This document shows positions 55,869 through 64,000 of a stretch of 64,000 nt of DNA, piece by piece (the stretch's first letter is position 1; every line of letters begins with the position of its first letter). Where the stretch lies: positions 20,094 through 84,093 of the forward strand of contig NZ_ASTG01000024.1 of assembly GCF_000412635.1 (NCBI RefSeq), given 5' to 3'. The position numbers and the translations under genes were made by a program. Source of the stretch: Sphingobium bisphenolivorans (GTDB lineage: Bacteria; Pseudomonadota; Alphaproteobacteria; Sphingomonadales; Sphingomonadaceae). Under the pieces are notes generated by a model. The model was not told the origin of the DNA, did no database searches, and saw only the letters and a list, made by a program, of their open reading frames with translations.

Positions 55869-57245
55869 TCAGGCAGCGGCGAGTTCGCGGAGATCAGCCG
55901 ATATCGCTCGTACGTCAATCTTGCCAGTAACCGCTGCCGAAATAAGCGCCGCACGACGCTCGAGTAGCAAGTCAATAGATCGAGCCGCTTCGGCAGAAAG
56001 CGCAGCAAAACGATCTTTGAGTTCGGTGACAGCGCGAACGATCGCTGGTTGCTCATCAATCGGGGGAACTGGCAGCACCAGCGAGCCGAGCACCCCAATA
56101 TTTATCACATCCATCGTCCCGCCTCGACTGAATGCCGAAAGCTGTTCAGATGAAATCCCGGAACGTAGAAGGACGCAGAGATACTCAGGACAGACCCGCG
56201 CACCCGATCTAATTCTTATTAGCCGAGGGTTTATAATCCCCCTCTCAATGGAATCCGGAACCAGCGCTATCTTTCCAAACGTACCCACGCAGCTGATAAG
56301 GATGTCCAAAGGCTGCACCTCGTACTGGCGAAGCTCCTCGAAACGCTCTTCAGAAATGTAGTAGTCGCCGATGGTGAAGTCGCCGGGAATGACCTGCTCC
56401 TGGCCATAGACCCGGTAGCCACTCGACACATACATGTCCTTGGTAATTGCTGAGCCGAACGGACCAGCCTTCACATTGGCCCAGAGGTGAGTAAGTCGCG
56501 CAACTTCCCAATGAGCTGGGACTTCGCCGAGCCATTCCACGCCGGAGCCCTTCATGGGCACCGACGGGTCGAGGCCCTTGGTTACCGCGTGGGAGATGAC
56601 GGCCTGTCGTTTCTCCTTGAGCAGTTCGATGAGCCGCCGCTGCTCCTCCACCAGCGCATCGATCTTGGCCGTCTCGCGGTCGAGGAAGGCGGCGATGGCG
56701 GTTTGTTCGGGGAGTGGGGGAAACGGAGCGCGCTCTTCGAAATAGCGACCGCTGTCCAAGTTCTGAATGCCGGACGTCTGATTGATTGAGCCTTGAGTTA
56801 GCCTGACAGAATAGGCCGCCGCATGGACATAAGTCCAAAAACGTGAGTGCATTCCGGGCTTCAGTTGAACCCGCGCCACGAAGTTGGAACACACAGCAGG
56901 CACATCTTCTGCATATTGAACGACTGCGCCAACTGGTTGCTTTTCCCCGCCCCCAGACTTTTCCAGTAGCAGGTCGCCACATTGCAACTGGCGTCCTTTA
57001 CGTTCCTTTTCCGTCACCTTTCGCATGGTCGGTGCGTCTATGGACGCTATAAAACGCACACGATCAAAGTCCGCGACACGGACACAGATGATGTCCTCAT
57101 CAGCTTCCTCTGGTTCTCCGCCCCAGATTCCATTGCGGGCGGACTCAACAGAAGCTTTGATGCGGTCAATACTCCAGTGAGCCGGGACGTGGCCAAGCCA
57201 TTCAATCCCGCTGTCCCGATAGCTCGGATAAGCCGGAAAGCTCAC
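55869..57245 (-). CDS. hsdS: Type I R-M specificity subunit HsdS
   Basis: The 458-residue specificity subunit has two target-recognition domains, each opened by a similar block: [18 protein letters not shown] near residue 12 and [18 protein letters not shown] near 228. Each domain ends in a conserved helical spacer ([38 protein letters not shown] in the middle; [23 protein letters not shown] at the end). These set the bipartite DNA site. It overlaps hsdM by four bases (ATGA), which suggests coupled translation. Confidence 0.95.
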   Translation of the reverse strand: MSFPAYPSYRDSGIEWLGHVPAHWSIDRIKASVESARNGIWGGEPEEADEDIICVRVADFDRVRFIASIDAPTMRKVTEKERKGRQLQCGDLLLEKSGGGEKQPVGAVVQYAEDVPAVCSNFVARVQLKPGMHSRFWTYVHAAAYSVRLTQGSINQTSGIQNLDSGRYFEERAPFPPLPEQTAIAAFLDRETAKIDALVEEQRRLIELLKEKRQAVISHAVTKGLDPSVPMKGSGVEWLGEVPAHWEVARLTHLWANVKAGPFGSAITKDMYVSSGYRVYGQEQVIPGDFTIGDYYISEERFEELRQYEVQPLDILISCVGTFGKIALVPDSIERGIINPRLIRIRSGARVCPEYLCVLLRSGISSEQLSAFSRGGTMDVINIGVLGSLVLPVPPIDEQPAIVRAVTELKDRFAALSAEAARSIDLLLERRAALISAAVTGKIDVRAISADLRELAAA

Positions 57246-59077
57246 GCCGCGAGTTCCTCAATCATCGCCTTGATTCGATCGGTCACCTGCTTGAGGTCCG
57301 CGTCGATCTCCTCCAGCGGCCGGGGCGGTTCGAAGACATAGAACTGGCGGCTGAAGGGAATCTCATAGCCGACCTTGGTCTTGCTCTCGTCGATCCATGC
57401 ATCCTCGGCATGGGGCAGGACTTCACGGCGGAAGTAGGCGTTCACATCCTCATCCAACGGGACGTTCTCGGTGTCGCGCAGGGCGCTGTCGGGCGGTGGC
57501 TTGCCCTTCGCTTTGCCGCGCTGACTGAGAACCACGTTGCCATTCTCATCCCGCTGAGGACGCTCAACGGTGATCGTGCGGTAACCGAAGGCGCTGTTGG
57601 GGAACAGCCGCGAGAGAGGGGCCAGCTTCACCTTGCCGCCCTCGGGTGCGTTCGGCGCCTGCTCGCCATCCCAGACGACTTCGCGCGCCAGTTCCTTGCC
57701 GTCCGCGTCCAGCACGGTGGCGACCTTCGCCTCCTCGGCGCGGCCAAAGAGCTGGGTGATCTGGCGGATATGCTGCTCGCCCATTTCCTTGCGCTTGGAA
57801 CCAAGCGACTTCCGCATCTTCTGCCAGAAGGAGGAACCGTCGATCAGTTGCACCTGCCCCTTGCGGCTGGCGGGCTTCCGGTTCGAAACGATCCAGACAT
57901 AGGTGGCGATGCCGGTGTTGTAGAACATGTCCGTCGGCAGGGCGATGATCGCCTCCACCAGATCATTCTCCAGCATGTAGCGCCTGATCTCGCTCTCGCC
58001 GCTGCCAGCTCCGCCGGTGAACAGCGGGGAACCGTTGAGAACGATGCCGAAGCGACAGCCGCCCTCGGTCGCGGGCCGCATCTTCGAAAGCATGTGCATC
58101 AGGAACAGCAGCGAGCCATCCGAGACGCGCGGCAGACCGGGGCCGAAGCGGCCGTTGAAGCCCTGCTGCTCATGCTCCTTGCGGACTTCCTTTTCGACCT
58201 TCTTCCATTCGACGCCGAAAGGCGGATTAGCGAGCATATAGTCGAAGGTTTGGCCGTGGTGGCCATCGTTCGACAGCGTGTTGCCGAAGGCGATGTTGGA
58301 AACGTCCTGCCCCTTGATGAGCATGTCCGCCTTACAGATGGCGTAGGATTCCGGGTTCAGCTCCTGCCCCGACATCGTCAGCCGCGCGCCGGGGTTGAGC
58401 TCCGCCAGATGCTCCTCAGCCACCGAGAGCATGCCGCCGGTCCCTGCGGTGGGATCATAGATCGTCCGCACGACGCCAGGCTTCGACAGGACATCGTCAT
58501 CCTCGACGAAGAGCAGGTTGACCATCAGCCGGATCACCTCGCGGGGCGTGAAGTGGTCGCCTGCCGTCTCGTTCGCTGCTTCCGCGAACTTGCGGATGAG
58601 TTCCTCGAAGACGAGGCCCATCTGGCTGTTGGTCACGGCATTAGGATGCAGGTCGAAGCCAGCGAACTTCTCGGTGACCAAGAACAGCAGCTTGGCGCGG
58701 GCCAGCTTGTCGATCTGGTTGTGGAACTCGAACTTCTCGAAGATGTCGCGCACCTCGGGCGAGAAGCCCTGCAGGTAGGACGTCAGGTTCGCCGCGATGT
58801 TGTCGGGGTCGCCGAGCAGCTTCTGCAGGTCCATGGGGGACGTGTTGTAGAAGCTGACACCAGCCTTGCGGCGCAGGAACGGCTCCGGGTTCAGGCCCGC
58901 CTTCGACCGCAGTTGGTACTCTGCCAGGACGTCCGTCTTGGTCTCCTCCAGGACGCAGTCGAGACGCCGCAGGACCGTGAAGGGCAGGATGACCGAGCCA
59001 TAGTCGGAGGGCTTGTAATCGCCCCGCAGCAGGTCAGCGACCGACCAGATGAAGGCGGACAGAGCAGTCTGATTCAT
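57242..59077 (-). CDS. hsdM: Type I R-M methyltransferase HsdM
   Basis: The 611-residue N6-adenine methyltransferase has SAM-binding motif DPTAGTGG (208-215) and catalytic NPPF (284-287), the usual N-terminal helical domain ([19 protein letters not shown]), and [15 protein letters not shown] before the SAM site. It methylates host DNA at the HsdS site and forms the M2S core. It starts 60 bases after the integrase stop. An AAGGGGGAATATATCTCG stretch precedes its ATG. Confidence 0.96.
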   Translation of the reverse strand: MNQTALSAFIWSVADLLRGDYKPSDYGSVILPFTVLRRLDCVLEETKTDVLAEYQLRSKAGLNPEPFLRRKAGVSFYNTSPMDLQKLLGDPDNIAANLTSYLQGFSPEVRDIFEKFEFHNQIDKLARAKLLFLVTEKFAGFDLHPNAVTNSQMGLVFEELIRKFAEAANETAGDHFTPREVIRLMVNLLFVEDDDVLSKPGVVRTIYDPTAGTGGMLSVAEEHLAELNPGARLTMSGQELNPESYAICKADMLIKGQDVSNIAFGNTLSNDGHHGQTFDYMLANPPFGVEWKKVEKEVRKEHEQQGFNGRFGPGLPRVSDGSLLFLMHMLSKMRPATEGGCRFGIVLNGSPLFTGGAGSGESEIRRYMLENDLVEAIIALPTDMFYNTGIATYVWIVSNRKPASRKGQVQLIDGSSFWQKMRKSLGSKRKEMGEQHIRQITQLFGRAEEAKVATVLDADGKELAREVVWDGEQAPNAPEGGKVKLAPLSRLFPNSAFGYRTITVERPQRDENGNVVLSQRGKAKGKPPPDSALRDTENVPLDEDVNAYFRREVLPHAEDAWIDESKTKVGYEIPFSRQFYVFEPPRPLEEIDADLKQVTDRIKAMIEELAA

Positions 59078-59137
59078 CGAGATATATTCCCCCTTGGGCT
59101 CTTGCTACGCGCCTTCGGATTCCGTTGGCAAGTCGGG

Positions 59138-60739
59138 TTAGCCATCATTCACGTCGATCCTGGGCAACTTTTCGATCTCTGCCGCGAGTTCATCGAGCGG
59201 CCAGGTCCCATAGGACTCGCCTTCGGTCTTGGGCGCATGGCCGGGGATGACTGCCCGCGCCTCCGGGTCCATGCGGGCACCGCGAGCGACCGTCTTGAAC
59301 CGATGCCTCCAGCCGTGGTTCGGTGCGACATTCTCGTCCGTGATGCCCAGCGAACGCACCCACGCCGCCAGCCGCTCGCCGACCTTCTTGTAGTGGGGAT
59401 TACCTGCGGAGCCTCCCCGGTGGCCCGAGGGATTGTAAAAGAGCGGACCTGCGGCCGAGCCCTCGACGAACTTCAGGAAGCCCTGATCGATCAGGTGTGA
59501 ATGGAGTGGGACCATTCGGGCCGTATTATTCTTCACGCTGCCCGCTTCCGGTGTGATGTTCATCGCCCAGACGCCGTCCTGACAAATGATGTCCTGTTTC
59601 CTGAGCTGGGTAACCTCGTTCACACGCGCACCAGAATAAGCGCAGAGCCAAGGGACCCACCTGCGGGCCACGGAATGATGATGCGAGAGCCGCCCTTCGG
59701 GAGCCTTAACGGTAGCCCGAAGGATCGTCAGGGCCTCTGCGTTGGTGAAACCTGGATCGCGCAGGCGCTGCCGCTTGCCACCCCGAACGGTAACGCCAGG
59801 AGTGGGATCGACGTCGACCTTCCGGTTTTCTTTCGCCCATCCGAACACCGCCTTTGCCGCCGCCAGATATGTCTCCCGGACCGTCTTGGCCGAACGCTGC
59901 TTGCCGGTTTTCGTCGGTTCAGTAAGCAGCCGGTCTTTCCAGTTGATAATGTCTTCAGGCGTGACCCGTGCGGCATCGTCATGCCCAAGAAAGGCGATGA
60001 GGTGCTGGATCATCCGCTTCCAAGCCTTGACGGTCGCCTCGGCAGGGTCGCGCTCGGCAACGTAGCCGTCAAAGAGGCTCGTGATGGTTGGGCCCGACAC
60101 CGCAGGAACCTTGGCCTCTGGTGCTGCCGGTTCCCAGTTCGGAAGCTTGTCGATCAGCTTATCGGCACCATAATCGCCGCGACAGCGCCTAATCATGAGG
60201 TGGCTGAAGGCGATGTAGAGGTCCGCCATGTCCTGCAGGAGGCGATCCGCCGCCGGTGGCGTGATCCGCAGGTCCTCCTTGTCCAGCAGCCACCGCATCT
60301 CGTTTTCTAACATCGGCGTTATGCGCCAGGGACCTTCGTAGGGCTCGCTATTGCCCCGAAGAGACTCCTGGTAGGATTGCTCGGTTTCCTTCGGGTAGAG
60401 GTCCTCTAGACCCATCTCCCAGCCGAGTTCGTCGCCGGGGCTGTCCTCATGGCGCTGACACATATCGCGATACCACTTGCCAGCCAACGCCCGCGACTGG
60501 CGCTGCGTGAGATCGACCGCCGGGCCAGCGTGAGTTGATCGCAACGCCGCGACGCGCTCCTCGACGGCGACAAGCCAGGCGCCGAACTCCGCCCGCGCCT
60601 GGCCCTGGGTCAAAGACGCAGGCCAAGTCGGCTTATCTTCTCGTTTCCCGTAGGCCGCTCTCACGTCCTTGGGGATCACTTTGCGGGCCGTCCAGAGCCC
60701 TGTCTTTGTCCTAGTTAGCTTCGCCATCCTGAGCGCCAT
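59138..60739 (-). CDS. Tyrosine integrase of the island
   Basis: The 533-residue integrase has an N-terminal DUF6538-like region (LTRTKTGLWTARKVIPKDVRAAYGKRE), a SAM-like core-binding domain near 218-310, and a catalytic domain with R372 (SGARVNEVTQL), K403, H475-x-x-R478 (NHGWRHRF), H501 and Y510. It would integrate and excise the 14.1-kb island at the flanking repeats. The ATG at 60739 is ten bases from a 15-base arm-type repeat, so integrase binding may repress its own gene. An in-frame ATG at 60724 is possible. Confidence 0.95.
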   Translation of the reverse strand: MALRMAKLTRTKTGLWTARKVIPKDVRAAYGKREDKPTWPASLTQGQARAEFGAWLVAVEERVAALRSTHAGPAVDLTQRQSRALAGKWYRDMCQRHEDSPGDELGWEMGLEDLYPKETEQSYQESLRGNSEPYEGPWRITPMLENEMRWLLDKEDLRITPPAADRLLQDMADLYIAFSHLMIRRCRGDYGADKLIDKLPNWEPAAPEAKVPAVSGPTITSLFDGYVAERDPAEATVKAWKRMIQHLIAFLGHDDAARVTPEDIINWKDRLLTEPTKTGKQRSAKTVRETYLAAAKAVFGWAKENRKVDVDPTPGVTVRGGKRQRLRDPGFTNAEALTILRATVKAPEGRLSHHHSVARRWVPWLCAYSGARVNEVTQLRKQDIICQDGVWAMNITPEAGSVKNNTARMVPLHSHLIDQGFLKFVEGSAAGPLFYNPSGHRGGSAGNPHYKKVGERLAAWVRSLGITDENVAPNHGWRHRFKTVARGARMDPEARAVIPGHAPKTEGESYGTWPLDELAAEIEKLPRIDVNDG

Positions 60740-60748
60740 TTGTACGTG

Positions 60749-60791
60749 CCTTTTGTACCTGAGGCAGCATCAAAAGCCACGGAAATCAGCC
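60749..60791. repeat. Right integrase arm-type sites
   Basis: CCTTTTGTACCTGAG at 60749-60763 matches 46817-46831 exactly, and GAAATCAGCC at 60782-60791 is the inverted partner of 46781-46790. They lie between the integrase start and the right core repeat. Confidence 0.65.
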
Positions 60792-60823
60792 GATCCTAGA
60801 GAATCCTGGGTTTCTGGAAGGAA

Positions 60824-60840
60824 TGGCGGAGAGGGAGGGA
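60824..60840. repeat. Right attachment-site core
   Basis: The same 17 bases as at 46741-46757. Just outside it reads AACGAAC, resembling the GTTCGAA region of a tRNA T-loop (TTCGAAC) with changes, so the chromosomal side may keep a degenerate tRNA fragment. No whole tRNA is found. Confidence 0.85.
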
Positions 60841-61400
60841 AACGAACATTTTATATAAGTCTCTGTTTTCATTAAGTTATTAAAACTGCCTTTCTACCAG
60901 ATGCCCCTTCAAATGCCCCCACTCTTCAAGAGTGAACGAGTAAGCTCGCTTCTGCCGGCTAAAACTGAAGGGACTTTTCGGGCTTCAAGCGTCGGGCGTA
61001 GCATGCTCGGCACTGCAAACCACACCTATTTCCTGACCCTCATGGATCAAGCGAATTGCGGCTTTTGCAAAGCTCTGGTCTGGAACTCGCCGGGCCGTCG
61101 AGGGCAATTCAGCCGATCGGCAGCGCACCCAGTTCCGCCCAGAATTTCCGAACACCTCGGAGGACCATGTCTAGGGGCACTGTCACCGAACCGTATATCG
61201 GTTCAGCCGCCTCGGTGGGGCAGAGGAAACGGGCTATGGCGGCAGCGAGGAGCCAAGAGGGAAACCCCTTATTAAGGCGTGACTTTAACGCAACAGCATG
61301 CAGATTTATAGTTTCATGTCCGAAACGTCCTATGCCCTACAAAGCACCTCGGTATGACGCCCTCGGTCGCATTTTTCTGCAACCAAACAAGGGGTTACTC
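60841..61400. other. Non-coding stretch right of the island
   Basis: About 560 bases without a gene I can support. The first 55 bases are AT-rich (TTTTATATAAGTCTCTG, TTCATTAAGTTATTAAAAC). A short hairpin, GAACCGTATATCGGTTC at 61188-61204, sits inside CACCGA...TCGGTG. The promoter of the outer-membrane protein gene should lie near its right end. Open frames here lack family likeness and good starts. Confidence 0.5.
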
Positions 61401-62012
61401 GTGAAGAAAATTCTGTTTGCTACGGCAGCTCTGTTGACTGTTTCCGCTCCCGCCTATGCGCAGGAGGGTTCGAATTTTGGCGGTGCTAAGATCGGTGCTG
61501 TGATCGGTTATGACAAGGTTCGCCTTGAGGTCGAAGATCTTGGCAATGGCTCGAAGGATGGTTTCCTCTACGGCCTCACTGCCGGTTATGACTTCGATCT
61601 CGGCACGGCTGTCATCGGTGTTGAAGGTGAATTCGCTGATGCAACCACGAAGGAAACTGTAGGCGACCTGGCTGTTGATGGCGTTGAAGGCTCGCTCCGC
61701 GCCGAGCGCGATCTATACATCGGCGCGCGTCTGGGCTTCCCTGTCAGCCCGAGCGTCATGCTCTATGCCAAGGCTGGCTATACCAACGCAAAGTTCAAGG
61801 CTTCGGTCACTGACGGGATCGACACGTTGGCGGGCAGCGACGAACTTGACGGTTACCGCGTTGGCGGCGGTGTTGAGTACACCAACGGCCAGGCATTCGG
61901 TCGCATTGAATATCGCTACAGCGATTATGGCAAGTACGAGATCGACGGTGAAGACACCGGCATCCGCGCTTCGCGCCATCAGGTTGCTGTCGTCGGCGGC
62001 TGGCGCTTCTGA
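61401..62012 (+). CDS. Outer-membrane beta-barrel protein, Omp25/31-like
   Basis: The 203-residue protein has a signal peptide (VKKILFATAALLTVSAPAYAQ) and an eight-strand barrel pattern with FGGAKIGAVIGYD, FLYGLTAGYDF, IGARLGFPVSPSVMLYAKAGYTN and a final VVGGWRF ending in Phe, typical of small porin-family (OMP_b-brl) proteins. Such proteins help keep the outer membrane intact. The start is the GTG at 61401 because AAGGGG lies six bases before it and the signal peptide begins there. The frame is open upstream without a signal sequence. Confidence 0.9.
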   Translation: MKKILFATAALLTVSAPAYAQEGSNFGGAKIGAVIGYDKVRLEVEDLGNGSKDGFLYGLTAGYDFDLGTAVIGVEGEFADATTKETVGDLAVDGVEGSLRAERDLYIGARLGFPVSPSVMLYAKAGYTNAKFKASVTDGIDTLAGSDELDGYRVGGGVEYTNGQAFGRIEYRYSDYGKYEIDGEDTGIRASRHQVAVVGGWRF

Positions 62013-62082
62013 GCGATTCTCAGGCGTTCACAGTCCGCCTGAGAATATCGCGGGGGGCGGGAGAGCAATCTCCCGCCCCTTT
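62013..62082 (+). terminator. Twin hairpins after the outer-membrane protein gene
   Basis: GCGATTCTCAGGCG (62013-62026) pairs with CGCCTGAGAATATCGC (62036-62051) with a small bulge. A second hairpin, GGGGCGGGAGA / TCTCCCGCCCC (62054-62079) with a GCAA loop, is followed by TTT. The second is the likelier terminator. Confidence 0.8.
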
Positions 62083-62310
62083 CCCTTACTCTCACCTGTC
62101 GGCCAGATTTTCGGACCTCACGCCCCCAGAATTCACGAATTATATTCGCGTCCGTCACCAGCCGAGCGCGGCCGCTACGCTCCAATCCCGGCCGCTGGTG
62201 GCCGGATTATTTGCCATCAGACCCAGACACTTCCGGTACAACCGGCCGTGCGCGTTCGACGTGGGCTCCGATGGCAGACGAGCTTAAATGACACTGCTCC
62301 TTGTCGCAAT

Positions 62311-62329
62311 GTATTGTAAATTGCAATAC
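62311..62329. promoter_or_regulatory. Palindromic operator before toxin-antitoxin pair
   Basis: GTATTG and CAATAC flank seven bases (TAAATTG) in an inverted repeat about 30 bases before the antitoxin start. Ribbon-helix-helix antitoxins of TacAT-like modules bind short palindromes of this sort to repress their own operon. The AT-rich context also fits a promoter. Confidence 0.55.
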
Positions 62330-62359
62330 GATGTGCCATCTATCCGGTAGAGGTGAAGC

Positions 62360-62662
62360 ATGCCGCAAGCGATCCCACGCAAGGAACATCCGCTCTCTAT
62401 GAGACTGCCGGATACCGACATTGCCATCATTGATCGTGCTGCGCGACTACGCGGGCGTTCACGAACCGACTTTGTGCGCGAAGCCGCCGTCCGCGCAGCC
62501 GAGGATGTGCTGATGGAAACGGTGCCCATTCGCATGAGCGCCGAAGGGTTTGACGCTTTTATGGCTGCCATATCCGGACCCGAGGCCCCTGTTCCCGAAA
62601 TGGTGGATTTGTTTCGCCGTGCCGCGCCTTGGGAAGCTGATCGTTCTCTGGCCGGAGAATAG
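62360..62662 (+). CDS. DUF1778 ribbon-helix-helix antitoxin, TacA-like
   Basis: The 100-residue protein contains LSMRLPDTDIAIIDRAARLRGRSRTDFVREAAVRAA, a ribbon-helix-helix DNA-binding domain of the DUF1778 type, and a C-terminal tail (VPEMVDLFRRAAPWEADRSLAGE) that would wrap and neutralise the toxin. It precedes a GNAT toxin by three bases. AGAGGTGA lies before the ATG. The operator just upstream supports autoregulation. Confidence 0.9.
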   Translation: MPQAIPRKEHPLSMRLPDTDIAIIDRAARLRGRSRTDFVREAAVRAAEDVLMETVPIRMSAEGFDAFMAAISGPEAPVPEMVDLFRRAAPWEADRSLAGE

Positions 62663-62665
62663 GTC

Positions 62666-63175
62666 TTGCCGATCTCCGGCCCGGAGCCGCTGTCTACCGC
62701 GCATGACGTTTCGACTTTCTCTTGTGGCAAGCCTTCTCTCGATCGCTGGCTGCAGACGCGGGCCCTTAGCAACCAGGAAAAGGGGTTTACGGCGGTCATG
62801 GTCGTCCACGAGGGTGGCCGTGTCGTCGGCTACTACGGCCTTGCGCCGACCGCGATTGTGCCCGCGCAGCTTCCTCGCTCGATCCGTACCGGCCAGCCGC
62901 CAGATCCCGTGCCCTGTCTGCTGTTGGGGCAACTTGCCGCCGACCGGAGCTGGACTGGTAGAGGCGTTGGCACTGGCCTGCTCAAACATGCCCTGCAACG
63001 CTGCGTAGCGGCCTCATTGCTGATCGGCGGTCGCGCATTGGTGGTGAATGCCGTGGATGATGAAGCATCAGCATTCTGGCGCAGATGGGGCTTCTTGCCC
63101 TCCAAGGATGATCCACTGACCTTATTCCGGTCTATTTCGGATATCGCAGCTTCGATAGGGCACGCCGGTCAGTGA
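62666..63175 (+). CDS. GNAT-family toxin, TacT-like
   Basis: The 169-residue acetyltransferase starts MPISGPEPLSTAHDVSTFSCGKPSLDRWLQTRAL, the pattern of TacT/AtaT toxins, in which FdCgxxxLdxWL opens the protein. The acetyl-CoA site fits LGQLAADRSWTGRGVGTGLLKHAL, and the end reads AVDDEASAFWRRWGFLPSKDDPLTLF. TacT-type enzymes acetylate aminoacyl-tRNA and stop translation. It begins at a TTG three bases after the antitoxin stop, so its translation is probably coupled. Intact in length. Confidence 0.92.
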   Translation: MPISGPEPLSTAHDVSTFSCGKPSLDRWLQTRALSNQEKGFTAVMVVHEGGRVVGYYGLAPTAIVPAQLPRSIRTGQPPDPVPCLLLGQLAADRSWTGRGVGTGLLKHALQRCVAASLLIGGRALVVNAVDDEASAFWRRWGFLPSKDDPLTLFRSISDIAASIGHAGQ

Positions 63176-63342
63176 ACTGCAAGCCACCCATCACGCGGTA
63201 GCCAAAGCGTTCATAAATCTGCCCGGGGGCTACGCGCCAATTCCGGTCGCAGGCTGCACGACCGGACAAGGTAATTGGGATAATTGGCGCCCTCCTTGGG
63301 TGTCCCGCGTCGCCGCGTCGTTTCTGACGAGTTAACCAGCCC

Positions 63343-63591
63343 TTACCCATAGAGATGGTCAAGCACCCGCTTGACTAGGGCCCAGGCACCTTCACGACGA
63401 GGGTGCCCTTTTGCCCACACGATCCGGTCGATGGCATCCACATCCAGCCCAGGCGCACTTTGCTGGATAACACGGGCATGATAATCGCTGATTTCGGCTA
63501 AATTGCTCATGTTGCTAACCTCCATTCGACCGATTTCGAACCTGAAGGACTCGTCGCCACCCGGCCAAATCTGAACGCTCACCACCATCAT
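63343..63591 (-). CDS. Small conserved-looking protein of unknown function
   Basis: The 82-residue protein begins MMVVSVQIWPGGDESFRFEIGRMEVSN and contains SDYHARVIQQSAPGLDVDAIDRIVWAKGHPRREGAWALVKRVL. AAGGAG lies eight bases before the first ATG. No membrane segment or enzyme motif is seen. I recall similar short proteins in sphingomonad accessory DNA but cannot name a family. It converges on the toxin gene, with a 167-base gap that shows nothing else. Confidence 0.55.
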   Translation of the reverse strand: MMVVSVQIWPGGDESFRFEIGRMEVSNMSNLAEISDYHARVIQQSAPGLDVDAIDRIVWAKGHPRREGAWALVKRVLDHLYG

Positions 63592-63760
63592 ATTCCAGAC
63601 TCCTTCTATCGCCGCGAGGCTCCTGAATTTCATCCTTCGGACGCAATTCACTTCACATCTTCCTGACTTCGATAATAATCGCCTGATGGCCGGTTCCTAG
63701 CGGGGCGGAGGCGCGCGCCGAGAGAGAGAACTGGCTTCAGATGCTACATCTCCGGGGTGC

Positions 63761-63946
63761 TCAGATCTGCTCCAACAGCGCCAACACGAGCCGAAGCGTG
63801 TCCGCTCCCGCACGATGCGGGGCGGGTGGCCGCCACGTTGACTCAGCATGGAAGAGCCGCACTCCGTGTTCAGAACATTCCTGCACGCCATCGCGGCCGA
63901 CGTGGAAGCAGACCTCGACCGGATACGCCTTATGGCGGATCACCAA
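63761..63946 (-). CDS. Small protein of unknown function, start uncertain
   Basis: The frame encodes ALVIRHKAYPVEVCFHVGRDGVQECS and ends ESTWRPPAPHRAGADTLRLVLALLEQI. It is open without a stop to the right edge of the window. The only candidate start seen is TTG at 63946, without a clear ribosome-binding site, so the gene may begin outside the window. The balanced composition and a Leu-rich end look like real coding, unlike the competing frames on both strands. The function is unknown. Confidence 0.4.
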   Translation of the reverse strand: MVIRHKAYPVEVCFHVGRDGVQECSEHGVRLFHAESTWRPPAPHRAGADTLRLVLALLEQI

Positions 63947-64000
63947 AGCGGTGCTCGATCCGGAGCGGAGGGGCGGTGCGCGGCGACTGACAGGATGCGA

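Larger units (their letters stand above)
46741..60840. mobile_element. 14.1-kb integrative island with RNA polymerase and type I R-M
   Basis: The region is bounded by exact 17-base direct repeats, with a tyrosine integrase next to the right one and arm-type repeats inside both ends. It carries the integrase, hsdMSR with one extra unknown gene, a T7-type RNA polymerase, a hydrophobic unknown, a serine recombinase and another unknown. No capsid, portal, tail, replication initiator, relaxase or type IV secretion genes were found, so it is not a complete prophage or conjugative element. It may be a defence island, a phage satellite or a plasmid-like element. Confidence 0.82.

Noticed and set aside
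57410..59500. A 696-residue plus-strand frame
   Set aside because: It is antisense to hsdM and the integrase, both of which have intact catalytic motifs.
46741..60840. The island as an intact prophage because of its phage-type RNA polymerase
   Set aside because: No terminase, portal, capsid, tail, lysis or replication genes are present, and all larger frames are accounted for.
60901..61275. Open frames in the stretch right of the island
   Set aside because: They lack ribosome-binding sites and family likeness, and overlap one another in different frames.

Overview
The window looks like chromosome of a sphingomonad (Alphaproteobacteria, Sphingomonadaceae; Sphingobium, Sphingomonas or Novosphingobium type). 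The basis is high-GC coding bias on both strands, two TonB-dependent receptors each beside catabolic genes, a BapA-like type I-secreted adhesin with its own exporter, a FucP-type sugar permease, non-phosphorylative sugar oxidation genes, and rpoZ in a typical alphaproteobacterial form. No rRNA or CRISPR array was seen. One tRNA gene (tRNA-Ser, GGA) is present.

Left part (1-15.8 kb): end of a cupin-like gene, a CelD-type GNAT protein, a DUF962 membrane protein, a class A beta-lactamase-like protein and ung. Then comes a leftward operon tolC-ABC-HlyD-adhesin, with 4-base overlaps between the exporter genes, that builds and exports a 2066-residue repetitive adhesin. A spermidine-synthase-like protein and a small DnaQ-fold exonuclease follow.

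Middle (15.9-28 kb): a decayed IS6-family transposase, a TonB receptor plus D-aminoacylase-type amidohydrolase facing an AraC regulator, a decayed short-chain dehydrogenase, tRNA-Ser, alanine dehydrogenase, a TauE/SafE permease, a cardiolipin-synthase-like phospholipase D, rpoZ and a nitroreductase.

Arabinose/arabinan locus (28-42 kb): LacI and GntR regulators, SMP-30 lactonase, periplasmic aldose epimerase, FucP-type permease, Gfo/Idh sugar dehydrogenase, GH51, two GH43 enzymes and a large TonB receptor. Together they suggest uptake of arabino-oligosaccharides, hydrolysis to L-arabinose in the periplasm, import, oxidation to the lactone and hydrolysis of the lactone. A shared AACGTTG-centred motif lies near several of these promoters. 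Next is a leftward kup-kdpD-kdpE operon in which the sensor kinase lacks the usual KdpD N-terminus.

Mobile island (46,741-60,840): 14.1 kb bounded by 17-base direct repeats that resemble the 3' end of a tRNA-Ser gene, with 15-base arm-type repeats just inside both ends. A six-gene leftward array runs integrase, hsdM, hsdS, an unknown gene, hsdR, and a T7-type single-subunit RNA polymerase with intact catalytic residues. The rest of the island has an unknown hydrophobic protein, a serine recombinase with a cluster of GTCCCA half-sites at its promoter, and another unknown protein. No capsid, tail, replication or conjugation genes are visible. A phage-type RNA polymerase placed at the end of a type I restriction operon is the most unusual thing in the window.

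Right end (60.8-64 kb): a small outer-membrane beta-barrel protein, a TacA/TacT-type (DUF1778/GNAT) toxin-antitoxin pair with a palindromic operator, and two small unknown genes.
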